A stretch of 64,000 nucleotides of DNA, taken from contig NZ_CP012938.1 of the NCBI RefSeq assembly GCF_001314995.1, forward strand, positions 3,844,001 to 3,908,000. The letters are read 5' to 3'. The first letter of the stretch is position 1; each line of letters begins with the position of its first letter. Of this stretch, positions 9,301 through 17,375 are shown one piece after another. This DNA comes from Bacteroides ovatus (lineage in GTDB: Bacteria > Bacteroidota > Bacteroidia > Bacteroidales > Bacteroidaceae). The position numbers were made by a program, and so were the translations under genes. The notes beneath the pieces were generated by a model. The model was not told the origin of the DNA. It did not search any database and saw only the letters and a program-made list of their open reading frames with translations.

Positions 9301-10699
9301 GACCACCCTCAATCCGGAGATCATAAATCTGACGCAATGTAGAATCGCATACATGCAGGTTTCCATCCCGCGTCCCAAACCAGTACCGTCCGTCTTCATC
9401 TTCATAAATAAGCCGCACCGCATTGTCCCTGTCCGCATTTCCTCCCGGAGAGGGATAGAAGATATCAAACGGATAATTAGTCAGCGATATTTTACTGATC
9501 CCCCCTAATTCGGTTCCCACCCATATTTCGCCCGACCTGTCTTCCGTTACACAAAGCAGATAATTGGTCGTCAGGTCTTTATCAGCCGTATAATGAAAAG
9601 TCTTTCCGTTATTCTCGTCAATGGCAAACAGCCCGTTACCGAAAGTAGTAATCCAGATGATATTCCGCGAATCATGATAAATCTGATAACGTTCCTGACT
9701 GATCAGGGAAAGTATATCGGAAGGTATCAAATGCAACGGTTCGAAAGTATTGCCGGGACGATGCCGCCATAACGTACCGGACATATTGTACACCCATACA
9801 TCCCCTTTGTTGTCGACACTAAAATTAGCATTACGCAAATCGTTCCCTTGAAAGAACTTTGCCGACGGAATCCAGACCCGCTTATTCGTGTCAAAAGTAT
9901 ATGTTTTCTCATTGGTGGCAATCATCAGAATCCCTTCATTCAGCATATATGAGCGGGAATGAGCCGTGGGATTTTCTTTATCGTAATAAATAACCGGTGA
10001 GAAAGAAAGGCGGGCACGGTCGAATATTACAATTCCTCCTCCACCTATAAAGTATAAGTCACTTCCCTCCTGCGCATTGAGAAAAGTCACCCCTTTCAGC
10101 ATCGAGTCCACTTTACCGTCAGCAATCCTGAACAGTTCTTCATGAGCACCTATCCATACCTTATGCTCCGAATCCTCAAATACAAAGGATATTTTCTGGC
10201 TGCGCAGTTTTTCATCTTCCGGCTTCCATACTTCCATTTTTCCGTTGACATACCGGACACGGCAGCATCCCCTGTTTCCCCACATCCACACGTCACCATT
10301 GGAGAAGACTTCAATCTGCGTGAATATCTTCGCCTTATTCTGCGGGTCATAGTCAATCATCTTTTCAGTTCCCGGATCATAGCAAAACAAGGTATTCGAG
10401 AAAGTACGTATCCAGATAAAACCGTTCTTGTCCTCAACCATATAACGTATCCTGCTGTCGGGCAACAACGATGACCCCGGCAACTCGGGATGTACCACCA
10501 CAAACTCTTTCCCGTTATATCGGTTCAGCCCGTTGATAGTTCCCATCCACATAAATCCGCGGCTGTCCTGCATCATACACCGGATGGTATTCTGTGACAA
10601 ACCGTTACGATCGGTTATCGTACTGATATTCAATATATCAAAAGCAAATGCTTTGCTACAAAACAATAAGAAAAATAAAACTGGATATATCTGCCGCAT
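6398..10699 (-). CDS. Hybrid two-component system regulator (HTCS), predicted sensor-activator of the locus
   Basis: The chosen start at 10699 gives MRQIYPVLFFLLFCSKAFAF, a signal peptide; the in-frame ATG eight codons upstream is less likely. The 1433-residue protein carries periplasmic two-bladed propeller repeats (many copies of WIGTxxGGL-like motifs, residues 25-780), a Y_Y_Y domain, and a transmembrane helix (about 857-879). A HisKA H-box FFTNISHEFRTPLT (about 910), a HATPase, a receiver with CDVMMPEMDG (Asp about 1221) and a C-terminal AraC-type helix-turn-helix follow. Proteins of this build sense an oligosaccharide in the periplasm and activate Sus operons directly. It is the only such regulator in the window. 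Its own promoter lacks the shared operator seen before five other promoters, which fits steady expression ahead of induction. Confidence 0.95.
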   Translation of the reverse strand: MRQIYPVLFFLLFCSKAFAFDILNISTITDRNGLSQNTIRCMMQDSRGFMWMGTINGLNRYNGKEFVVVHPELPGSSLLPDSRIRYMVEDKNGFIWIRTFSNTLFCYDPGTEKMIDYDPQNKAKIFTQIEVFSNGDVWMWGNRGCCRVRYVNGKMEVWKPEDEKLRSQKISFVFEDSEHKVWIGAHEELFRIADGKVDSMLKGVTFLNAQEGSDLYFIGGGGIVIFDRARLSFSPVIYYDKENPTAHSRSYMLNEGILMIATNEKTYTFDTNKRVWIPSAKFFQGNDLRNANFSVDNKGDVWVYNMSGTLWRHRPGNTFEPLHLIPSDILSLISQERYQIYHDSRNIIWITTFGNGLFAIDENNGKTFHYTADKDLTTNYLLCVTEDRSGEIWVGTELGGISKISLTNYPFDIFYPSPGGNADRDNAVRLIYEDEDGRYWFGTRDGNLHVCDSTLRQIYDLRIEGGLPFSIAEDTLGYKWLGTKGGGLVLLSPKGDAIVEKHTLDDWVWQSSSSNNIFTIMRDNKDRMWIATFGGGLHLGERHQGKLTFRQFVTENKHQCMMRAMIQDRTGLIWVGTNDGVIVFHPDELIQDKNKYISLHLHKEDQQSLSHNEVKVVFEDSKGNIWLGTTGGGLNLLVREKQLEKSWFKHYNADNGLANETVQAILEDNEGYIWVSTESGISKFNLQTERFENFIFSNNRHAAIFNELSCWKKKNGELMFGSYNGVYIFNPSGIKFDTYAPRVLVTGLWINGNPMRPQGQDSPLMESITNTKKIVLEHNQNSFNLECTMLNFHAAELNQYAYYLEGFEKDWNLGSRNNMATYRNVPPGRYMFKVKGCNSFGVWSSEETTLEVIILPPWWKSWIAVLLYILVGGILIYFAVRLALKMHRLNMAVEVEKQLTEYKLRFFTNISHEFRTPLTIIRGAIEDLSNQKDLPPAANKQLGLLTKSSNRLLRLIDQLLEFRRLQNNKMELKLEETVAERFFYDIYLTFKDMAAKKRIEYLFESNDSTGRMLLDRSKMDKIAYNLLSNAFKNTPAGGKIVMRLDSSAENDTFTLSVSDSGPGVPAEKRKMLFVRFEQINYASDGTGVGLHLTAELAKVHKGNVAYSDSSLGGACFSLTIPLSDKNYDPADIVQSSASEPDVAVKEITTGATLPDEKAVEILGTSVNKPFKEYKVMVIDDDDDVRTLIESQLGKYFTVSTASNGAEGLEKLAEDQPDIVVCDVMMPEMDGFEFTKRLKNDFNISHIPVILLTAYSSEEHQLKGIQLGADSYITKPFSVQYLLARVVKLIEQREKLQRKFATEPGNLQPLISTTDRDKIFLDKINAIIERNMGDAEFKLDTYAPALGLGRTTFYSKLKSIVGCSPNEYVRLLRMKRAAELLITSDINISEAGYQVGINDPFYFSKCFKNTFGKSPSQYRKSAGKSDMEESAGEE

Positions 10700-10722
10700 G
10701 TGTTTTCGATTTAAAGATGCCA

Positions 10723-10730
10723 CAAATATA
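10723..10730 (-). promoter_or_regulatory. -7 box of the HTCS gene
   Basis: TATATTTG on the minus strand lies 23 bases upstream of the chosen ATG. No clear -33 TTTG is found at the usual distance, and no GTAC-centred operator is present upstream. If real, the box also excludes the ATG at 10723 as start. Confidence 0.45.
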
Positions 10731-11004
10731 AAAGATTAATTCTAAAAATCCTGCCATAGCCCACAAGAATATAGCTGTCTTGAACTGGCAGACATGCATC
10801 TGTACCAGCGTCAAGGTCGCTTTCACAAGAAAATTCCTGAGAAAATATGCATATATGATAAAACGAAGAGTATCTATGTAGCATAGTTTTACTACTCCAC
10901 CTGTGTAATATAACGAAATTTCGATTCGGCACATCCTGTGACACCGAAAATAACTTATCTTTTATTCTAAATCTCCGTCAACGTTTCTAATAAATTCTTG
11001 CATC
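10731..11004. other. Gene-free region upstream of the HTCS gene
   Basis: I see no gene here. Overlapping minus-strand frames of 77-92 codons lack recognisable content and no start signal supports them. The only structure is a short perfect palindrome CGAAATTTCG (10914-10923). The paired palindromes listed next lie at its right edge. Confidence 0.4.
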
Positions 11005-11040
11005 GTTTATTATAAACGGTATCCAAGTTTATTATAAACT
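11004..11040. repeat. Two copies of GTTTATTATAAAC exactly 22 bases apart
   Basis: The 13-mer GTTTATTATAAAC occurs at 11005-11017 and 11027-11039. Each is an imperfect palindrome (GTTTA/TAAAC arms), and the flanking bases also pair (C..G in the first, A..T in the second). The 22-base period is about two helical turns, as expected for a tandem binding site. It lies about 275 bases upstream of the HTCS -7 box. Confidence 0.6.
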
Positions 11041-11088
11041 CTATCTTCCTCTTTTCGTAGAAAACAATCAAATATATGCAACAAAAAA

Positions 11089-11117
11089 GGCTGCAAACCT
11101 CTTAAAAGTTTGCAGCC
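11089..11117 (-). terminator. Intrinsic terminator of the DUF4248 gene
   Basis: GGCTGCAAAC (11089-11098) pairs with GTTTGCAGCC (11108-11117) around a 9-base loop. On the minus strand it is followed by TTTTTTGT. It lies 29 bases past the stop of the small gene and would also stop any read-through from the GH106 gene. Confidence 0.85.
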
Positions 11118-11145
11118 TCAAGCTCATTGGCGGGTCAGTTATACC

Positions 11146-11367
11146 CTAATCCTCATAAGGATCACCTAGATGTTTTGTTATGATCTTATACTGTTTTGCA
11201 GTCAGATACCGATGATTATACGGCAAGTACCCTGTTGGTATAAGTTCTTTGACCAACGGGTTGCAGTCTTTAATCCATCGGCTCAGACAACGCACTGCAT
11301 TTTTACTGGTTGCACATCCGGGGAAGTACATCACAGCGAGTACGGCAAAAGATAAGAATCGTTTCAT
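11146..11367 (-). CDS. Small DUF4248-like protein (73 aa)
   Basis: At first sight the N-terminus (LAVMYFPGC) looks like a lipoprotein signal. The whole pattern fits the DUF4248 family better: LAxxYFP (residues 10-16), a RWI block (30-32), a GY (46-47), RxLTxxQ (53-59) and a final HLGDP (66-70), close to the family's usual order LA.LYFP - RWI - GY - R.LTP.Q - LGEP, which I quote from memory. These proteins are short, Bacteroides-specific and of unknown role, so the cysteine at 18 is probably not lipidated. A good promoter lies at 11410-11440 and a terminator at 11089. It sits between the HTCS gene and the long operon but has its own signals, and I see no link to glycan use. Confidence 0.7.
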   Translation of the reverse strand: MKRFLSFAVLAVMYFPGCATSKNAVRCLSRWIKDCNPLVKELIPTGYLPYNHRYLTAKQYKIITKHLGDPYED

Positions 11368-11409
11368 TCGTTTTTAGTTTTTTATTCGTTGTTTTATGTT
11401 TCACGTCTA

Positions 11410-11440
11410 CAAATATACAACATAAAAAAGCCTTTGTCAA
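11410..11440 (-). promoter_or_regulatory. Promoter of the DUF4248 gene
   Basis: TATATTTG (11410-11417, minus strand) is a perfect -7 box. TTG of CTTGAC (minus strand, 11438-11440) lies 20 bases upstream as the -33 element. The start codon is 42 bases downstream. Confidence 0.6.
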
Positions 11441-11498
11441 GTCCTGAAAGACTATGAACGTGAATAAATGAATGATTCCACGTATAAACTCCTGTGTA

Positions 11499-14400
11499 CT
11501 ATCTCCTTACCAATAAAACTTCGCCTATGATGCCCGAAGGAACCAGCCTGTCTCCCGCTTTCACTATTTCGGGATAAGCATACGTGTAACGTTCCTCTTG
11601 TGGCAGAGAAACATCACCGATCATACGGTTCGTCAACGAATTGACGACACGCAATTCCAGTGCATTATCACCTTCCTGCACGTAAGGAGTCAGATCAGCC
11701 TCCCAAGGCGAACACCAGATAGTCGAAACTTCCTTGCCGTTGATAAAGACTTGTGCCATGGCTCCCAATTGGGGAATACGAAGCACGAGCTCTTCATCTT
11801 TATCCAACTTGTCTAGTGTGATTGTCTTTTTATAGACAGCCGTTCCCGAATAATAGCGGATCCGGTCGTCCGCATTACGCGCCCAATCCGTCAGCTCCTC
11901 AAACACAACTTCCCCCGGGCCTCCCCATTTGGGATCAAAATATACATTCCAACTTCCTTCGACAGGAACAACCGCTTCAGGGCTTCCAATCATCCGTCGG
12001 GAGATACCTTCCGTCAACTGGTCGGACGCTACGATGAAACCGGATTCATTAGCTTGCAAAGTAATCGTTACCGCCAAGCCATCTTTTCCCGGAGTCGCAG
12101 GCAAGCTGAAACGCTTTCCGGTAGCAGGATCCCAGAATTCGGCATATCGGGCATCAGTACGTAAAGTCACTGTACTGTTAAATACATTCTTACTATGATT
12201 ATTCAGGAAGTAAACTTCCGCGTCAGCCAACTGCCGGTGAGCGAAATACACTTTGTCCTTAGGAGTATTGCCGCTCTTCAACGCTATATCCGGACGGATT
12301 CCCGCCTGCGCCAAAGCTTCTTCAAGGGACATACCCCAATAAACCGTTCCTTTACCATAAGCATGAGAACCGGAAGCAGCCATCTCCCCGCCCCACAAGC
12401 TATCTGCCAGTTTTGCATATTCTTCCGCATTTCCGGCATCTTTCAGCGAACCGGAACGAAGAGGTTTCGGGCCATATAGCGGCACTCCCTGTTCCACCAG
12501 TGAAGCAATATGTCGCAACGCTTCCAGAGTGACATCTCCGTTGCGCTGTACTACAAGCATCTGATAACTCATTCCGTCCGGCAATACAATACGTCCGTCA
12601 CGGGCCTTCATGCGTTTTATCAACGCGTCTGCCGTACAGACATCAAAGTCATATCCTTCCGGCATTTCCGGCAGACGGTAAGTGAGCAGTTTCACCGGAG
12701 CGTTATCACCTGCAAAGATACACAAGTCCACAACAGGTATTCCCTTTCTCATCAATCCCGCGCACCGTGCCTGATAATCCCAGAACGGGCGGCTATATTC
12801 CCAAAACGTATTATTACGGTTCAGGCAATAGTGTCTGCCACCTCCCGTACTTCCCGGAATCTTATCAAGCCATGGCTGATAAGCGGATGCACACACCACA
12901 AACTCATTCACTCCGAAAGCATAGGCATAATCAGCCAGGTTCTTCATTTCAGCAAATGACTCGTCATATCTCACATCCGTGAAAGCCTCTGCCGAAGCAA
13001 TCCGCTTTCCATAGATATGTGCAGCAGATGCAGCTTCCTTTATATCATAGCTTCCATGTACATGATGCCCCCAAAACTCGCCCTGCGGTTTCTGCACCCG
13101 TCCTTTAGCCTGAAAGTTGTCAGCCACCAGATTCAATCCGTTACCGGAAGCCTGCGCTGTAAAATCAACTCCCGCCTGCCGGCACAAGCTATCCAGCGTA
13201 CCGTAATATTTCTCTGAAACCAGATCGGCTATCGTGCGACGCATATCATAGAAGAAACCGTCCGTCTCTTCGGGAGAACCGACAATATACCCCATCAGAG
13301 CCGGAAGATAGCGATGTATGTCATATCCTCTTCTCTGAAGGAATTCTTTCTCATAACCGGCAGTCCAGTTCTGCGAACCGGCTTCCTGGCTATCCATAGT
13401 CAAGCCTTTCAGCGGACATCCTGCCGCATTCAAAGTATCCAGAATCAATTTGAAATAATTGTCAAACTGTGCTTTGGCTGCCACGGCAGAAAGTTTGTCA
13501 CATTCCAGTCCTTTCATATTGGCACGCGAATGTTTAGTGACTCCTCCTGTCGGCACATGTCCGAATCTCAAAACCATCCATTCGCCCTCGGGCACATCCC
13601 ATTGCAACTCTCCATCCTTACTCATCCGGGCACTCAAGTCGATTACCTGCTCCGGATTTATCACTTCCTCACCGGAATATTCGGGTGTCTCGTCCGGCAA
13701 AACATACTCGGAGTAAAGTCCGGCCTTTTCTTCCCATTTATCGGCTTTCGCCCGCGAAGAAAGCACCACATCCCCCAGATACATCTGCGGTTTCTTATCT
13801 TTCGGATGACACCAGTCATGCAGGTTAAGACGGAAATATCTGCCCTTCACAGCTGGGAAAGAAACGGTTTTCTGATTCCAGTTGCCGGACGCAGCCGAAT
13901 AAACCGGCTTCAAGTCACATACTTTCTGATAATTTATTCCATCTTCCGAAACTTCCAGTTGTCCCAAATCCGGTTGTTCGATGAATCCTTGAGCAACGAA
14001 TTTCTCCGTCGGTTTTCCCGGTACATTCATGGCGCCGCCACGGCTTTTACCCCGTGTACCTACGCGATAGGTAATACTACGTGCTATGAAATCATCTCCG
14101 AAGTCAAGATTCACGAACACGGAATGCCCCGGTTCCTGTGGGGGGATTGTCGTCAATTTCCTGCTTTTGCCAAACAGGGATTCAACGGGCAGGCCTGCCA
14201 GGTTGGTCGACAGCTTCGGGTTGCGGGTCTGGTTTGTTTCATAAAATCCTTTATGAATAGGGAAAGCCAGCACCGCTACGTCCGAAAAGGACTTGCTGTC
14301 CGGTTTAGGTAATACTCCTTTAAACGAAGACTTTCCTTTTATGATTGTTTCAGTAGCTGTAAGTCTCTGCATACCCAATTCGGGAGTGATCCACGGGCCA

Positions 14401-14783
14401 CCTGCCACATAGCCGTTGGCTATGTTGGCCTCAAAGGACAAGCCGACTCTCTTCGCTTCCGAAGCCGCAAACCGGAGCATGTCCCACCATTCCTGCGACA
14501 TGGCGGGAATGGCATTTTCTCCCTTTCCGTGTGCCTGGTCATAATAGACCACTCCGCCTACTCCACCACGTTTATACGCTTCCAAATCGGCGGTAATTCC
14601 CTCTCTGGTGGTTTCCGTTTCACCGTGAAACCACCACACTTTCGTGCGGGTAGAGTCTTGAGGATTGGCAAATTCTTTCCATGCCTGCTCTTTTGTCGTT
14701 TTATCGGGAGCGCTTCCTGTACAACTCTGCTGGGAGAATAACATTCCCATCCCCAAAAGTCCTATTACAATCTTTTTCACCAT
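11499..14783 (-). CDS. GH106 alpha-L-rhamnosidase, lipoprotein
   Basis: The 1094-residue product starts with a lipoprotein signal (LFSQQSC). It then shows the GH106 pattern: KVWWFHGETETTREGITADLEAYKRGGVGG, the barrel segments WITPELGMQRL and LTMDSQEAGSQNW, GEFWGHHVHGSYDIKEA.. split by conserved His and Glu, and IASAEAFTDV. A galactose-binding-like domain sits inside it, and a C-terminal GH2-like beta-sandwich (AVYKKTITLDKLDKDEELVL) ends it. Size and order match characterised Bacteroides GH106 enzymes, which release alpha-L-rhamnose from RG-I or RG-II with inversion and need calcium. In this locus it would remove rhamnose from RG-I oligosaccharides after GH105 exposes it. It is the last gene of the 11-gene operon, 12 bases after its neighbour. 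No strong terminator follows within 130 bases. Confidence 0.9.
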   Translation of the reverse strand: MVKKIVIGLLGMGMLFSQQSCTGSAPDKTTKEQAWKEFANPQDSTRTKVWWFHGETETTREGITADLEAYKRGGVGGVVYYDQAHGKGENAIPAMSQEWWDMLRFAASEAKRVGLSFEANIANGYVAGGPWITPELGMQRLTATETIIKGKSSFKGVLPKPDSKSFSDVAVLAFPIHKGFYETNQTRNPKLSTNLAGLPVESLFGKSRKLTTIPPQEPGHSVFVNLDFGDDFIARSITYRVGTRGKSRGGAMNVPGKPTEKFVAQGFIEQPDLGQLEVSEDGINYQKVCDLKPVYSAASGNWNQKTVSFPAVKGRYFRLNLHDWCHPKDKKPQMYLGDVVLSSRAKADKWEEKAGLYSEYVLPDETPEYSGEEVINPEQVIDLSARMSKDGELQWDVPEGEWMVLRFGHVPTGGVTKHSRANMKGLECDKLSAVAAKAQFDNYFKLILDTLNAAGCPLKGLTMDSQEAGSQNWTAGYEKEFLQRRGYDIHRYLPALMGYIVGSPEETDGFFYDMRRTIADLVSEKYYGTLDSLCRQAGVDFTAQASGNGLNLVADNFQAKGRVQKPQGEFWGHHVHGSYDIKEAASAAHIYGKRIASAEAFTDVRYDESFAEMKNLADYAYAFGVNEFVVCASAYQPWLDKIPGSTGGGRHYCLNRNNTFWEYSRPFWDYQARCAGLMRKGIPVVDLCIFAGDNAPVKLLTYRLPEMPEGYDFDVCTADALIKRMKARDGRIVLPDGMSYQMLVVQRNGDVTLEALRHIASLVEQGVPLYGPKPLRSGSLKDAGNAEEYAKLADSLWGGEMAASGSHAYGKGTVYWGMSLEEALAQAGIRPDIALKSGNTPKDKVYFAHRQLADAEVYFLNNHSKNVFNSTVTLRTDARYAEFWDPATGKRFSLPATPGKDGLAVTITLQANESGFIVASDQLTEGISRRMIGSPEAVVPVEGSWNVYFDPKWGGPGEVVFEELTDWARNADDRIRYYSGTAVYKKTITLDKLDKDEELVLRIPQLGAMAQVFINGKEVSTIWCSPWEADLTPYVQEGDNALELRVVNSLTNRMIGDVSLPQEERYTYAYPEIVKAGDRLVPSGIIGEVLLVRR

Positions 14784-14795
14784 ATACCTTTACCT

Positions 14796-16382
14796 TTAAA
14801 ACGCTAAAGAGAAGCGGAAAAAGCCCGAGTCTCCTTTGGCATTTGATGCTGAATTCAGACCAAAAGTTTCATTTGTATAAAGAACCCGGTACATTGTTCT
14901 TCCGGTATTCGTAGATGTCTGATACCCTGTACCGGCAAAAGCTTCTATCCACAAAGCCGTTCCCCCGACATTAGCTAATGATGAATTAATGTCGTCTTTA
15001 TTCTCGAAGATAATATCCAATTCCTCCACAGAAGGCAGATACCATCCGGAAGTAAGGCTCGGAGCAGGCATTAATTGCGAGTACGTAGATATATTACTAA
15101 TCATATTCGTTGCTGCATTGCCATTTATCACATGCATTTCTTTCAATGCCTCCGTATTATTATATCCTAAAATACAACCATATTCAGGAACTTTGTTCCC
15201 GTTTCCCCAAAAATATCTGCTATCTAATCCATTATCCGTAAAATACTTAGCATAATCTAATTTTGAATTCGAGGCAACACTTGTCGCAGTGGCATTTGAT
15301 TGGTTTATTGCATAAACCAACCCATGCACACAGTTAGGATAATCACGTTTCAAGGCATCCTTTTCTTCAACTGCTTCAAGAGTTTCTTTATATAATACGG
15401 ACGGTTGCGGATTTCCCACATAATATACAATACCAATACAGTCATCCGGCACTTCTTCCGGCGCGCAATCCCGGCTTACAAGATTTCCATCCGCACAATA
15501 GTAATCACCTACTTTCAATTCATACTCTTTCACTACATTTCCACCGTCAACCATGAATCTTTTATACTTTCCGGCAGCAATAGCAGAATTAACATTATAC
15601 TTGCTGTCACCCAGCACACCTACAATATCGGGAGCCACAGCCGGTTTCACCAACATACGGTACGAACCATCGTCCGCACGATAAGGCTTTATCTCCTTGC
15701 CACTTGCAATTTCTTCCGTATAGAACGCAACGTCTCCGCCCGGCTTTATGGCATAAATTGTTCCTTTCAATTCCGGGTTAGTAAACTTGTACTCCGTTCC
15801 GGGTAAAGAAATTACCGCCAATGACATACGGTGAACCATATTAAACTGAATGAGAAATTCACCTTTATCCCCTCTATATATAGTACTTCCCGAAGAAGTC
15901 ATCAGATCGGAATCCGCAAAGTTTTTTCTAGTCGACTGATCTTTTCCGATATTCCATCCCGCTGCCGTTGAAGCAAAGAAATCGGTTTCCACAGAATTGA
16001 TACTCAAGTTTTCACTATACGGGAAATAGGCATAATAAGTAGCCTCTCTCAATGCTCCGTCATATTGCAGATCCGTAGCCGGCTGCCAGCCTTCCCTCGT
16101 AAGTTGCACTTTCAGATTATTTACATCACTCAAGATAGCATTATCCTTCACGGCAAAAAGTCCGATACAGTCTCCTACTTCAAAAGTCGTATTATAATTC
16201 AAGTCTGTTACAGCCCGTGATGCGGAAGATTCCGCATTTTCCATACCTTTATCACACACATTTATAACAAGCCCCTCCGTGCCGGACATTGCCGGCAGGC
16301 TTTCATCCTCATTCGAGCAACCGCTCCATGCCGCCATTGCAGCCAAAAACAAAGCGGTAGATAAAAACTTATATTGCTTCAT
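14796..16382 (-). CDS. Fimbrillin-like (Mfa-like) lipoprotein with C-terminal Lcl_C/DUF1566-like domain
   Basis: The 528-residue protein has a lipobox (AAWSGC). The N-terminal half (residues 40-300) has the features of Mfa-like fimbrillins: TFEVGDCIGLFAV, YYAYFPYSENLS, and a QFNMVHRMSLAVISL strand. The C-terminal half (about 340-528) contains a Lcl_C/DUF1566-type pattern: GLVYAINQ, SGWYLPSVEELDIIFENKDD and a closing GDSGFFRFSLAF, a lectin-like fold found on surface proteins. Such proteins can form fimbria or act as surface adhesins. Inside this operon, between a fimbrillin-like gene and the rhamnosidase, it may be a surface glycan-binding protein; that is inference. Spacing is 54 bases to the gene upstream and 12 to GH106. 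Confidence 0.7.
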   Translation of the reverse strand: MKQYKFLSTALFLAAMAAWSGCSNEDESLPAMSGTEGLVINVCDKGMENAESSASRAVTDLNYNTTFEVGDCIGLFAVKDNAILSDVNNLKVQLTREGWQPATDLQYDGALREATYYAYFPYSENLSINSVETDFFASTAAGWNIGKDQSTRKNFADSDLMTSSGSTIYRGDKGEFLIQFNMVHRMSLAVISLPGTEYKFTNPELKGTIYAIKPGGDVAFYTEEIASGKEIKPYRADDGSYRMLVKPAVAPDIVGVLGDSKYNVNSAIAAGKYKRFMVDGGNVVKEYELKVGDYYCADGNLVSRDCAPEEVPDDCIGIVYYVGNPQPSVLYKETLEAVEEKDALKRDYPNCVHGLVYAINQSNATATSVASNSKLDYAKYFTDNGLDSRYFWGNGNKVPEYGCILGYNNTEALKEMHVINGNAATNMISNISTYSQLMPAPSLTSGWYLPSVEELDIIFENKDDINSSLANVGGTALWIEAFAGTGYQTSTNTGRTMYRVLYTNETFGLNSASNAKGDSGFFRFSLAF

Positions 16383-16436
16383 AATTAATTCCTTTATTCC
16401 AATTGTTCCTATATATCAATCACTATCAAGGATGAC

Positions 16437-17342
16437 TCACGAAATCGGCGTAGTTTCTATGATTTCCTCTTCTTCACCCCTCCATTGCGTCGAGTTCTTT
16501 TCCACAGTAACAACAATCTTCTGATCGCCTACCGTAATATTGTAGACAGACTTAAACCCACCGGCCAGATTGGCATCTCCTTCTTCCGGGGTATAATAAA
16601 ATGTTCTTCCGCCCATTTGGATCTTAATGAACTTCTTTCCTTTCATATCCTGGGGAATCAACAACGCATGACAAGAATAAACATACCCGTCGGATGAGAT
16701 CACTTTTTTCGGAGTAATCACCTTGCTTTCCCCTTGGGAAACAGACAGGATGCCATCGGATATATTGCCCGAAAGAACCGAATTCTCAATTGTAACGACC
16801 GAGTTCGCCAATTCAGTCTCATTCTTGCCATTCCCTTTCAGGTTCACAATCACTTTGGCCGTCAAATGCTCGAACGGCAGTATCTTATTGCCCTGTAAAG
16901 AAACCTCTGCCATAGTGTACAATAAATCCGAGTACTGGAAACCGGCTCCGGACTGATCCGCCTGTACATTCCATGATGCAGGCAGATTATTCCCTTCGGT
17001 TGCAGGATACCAAGCCGTTACAACCTGTGGTTTTAAAGGCACGGACCAAAGCAAACGGTTTTCTTCATTTATGGGCTCCAACGTACCGGTTACATCCGTA
17101 ACCTTGTAAGTCACCTTCTTTTCTCCCATATTCAGAGAAACCTGCTCGGTACCATCACCTGTCCATGAATTTTCAGAGCTGGCACGTGTTTTCACCTGAT
17201 TCACCTGCGCTGTCAGTTCCATTATAAGATCGTTGCCAAGAATTTGCACTTCGCTCTCATTCGTGCAAGAAGAAAGACCAATTATCCCTAACAAGCATAA
17301 TAACCGGAATCCTTTCTTACTGATAATATATCTCATATTCAT
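16437..17342 (-). CDS. Fimbrillin-like lipoprotein (301 aa)
   Basis: A lipobox (IIGLSSC) is followed by the typical order of Bacteroides fimbrillin-family proteins: KTRASSENSWTGDGTEQVSLNMG, an AWYPATEGN strand, ILPFEHLTAKVIVNLKG and a final GGFKSVYNITVGDQKIVV segment. The K-T-R-A element after the lipid anchor resembles the site where trypsin-like gingipains cut in Porphyromonas fimbrillins, but no such protease is in view. It ends with a W-R-G-E acidic tail. Two in-frame ATGs (codons 1 and 3) are possible starts. The gene lies 33 bases after the PL11 gene in the same operon. Role in pectin capture is inferred only from position. Confidence 0.7.
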   Translation of the reverse strand: MNMRYIISKKGFRLLCLLGIIGLSSCTNESEVQILGNDLIMELTAQVNQVKTRASSENSWTGDGTEQVSLNMGEKKVTYKVTDVTGTLEPINEENRLLWSVPLKPQVVTAWYPATEGNNLPASWNVQADQSGAGFQYSDLLYTMAEVSLQGNKILPFEHLTAKVIVNLKGNGKNETELANSVVTIENSVLSGNISDGILSVSQGESKVITPKKVISSDGYVYSCHALLIPQDMKGKKFIKIQMGGRTFYYTPEEGDANLAGGFKSVYNITVGDQKIVVTVEKNSTQWRGEEEEIIETTPIS

Positions 17343-17375
17343 ATCTTTTTCTCTTAGTGATTATTAATACATTCC

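Noticed and set aside
10656..10944. Minus-strand frames of 77 and 92 codons upstream of the HTCS gene
   Set aside because: They overlap each other and the HTCS -7 box and have no family resemblance.
13314..14312. Plus-strand open frame of 332 codons, the longest antisense frame
   Set aside because: It is fully inside GH106 on the opposite strand. Its product is low in acidic residues, as is usual for antisense frames.
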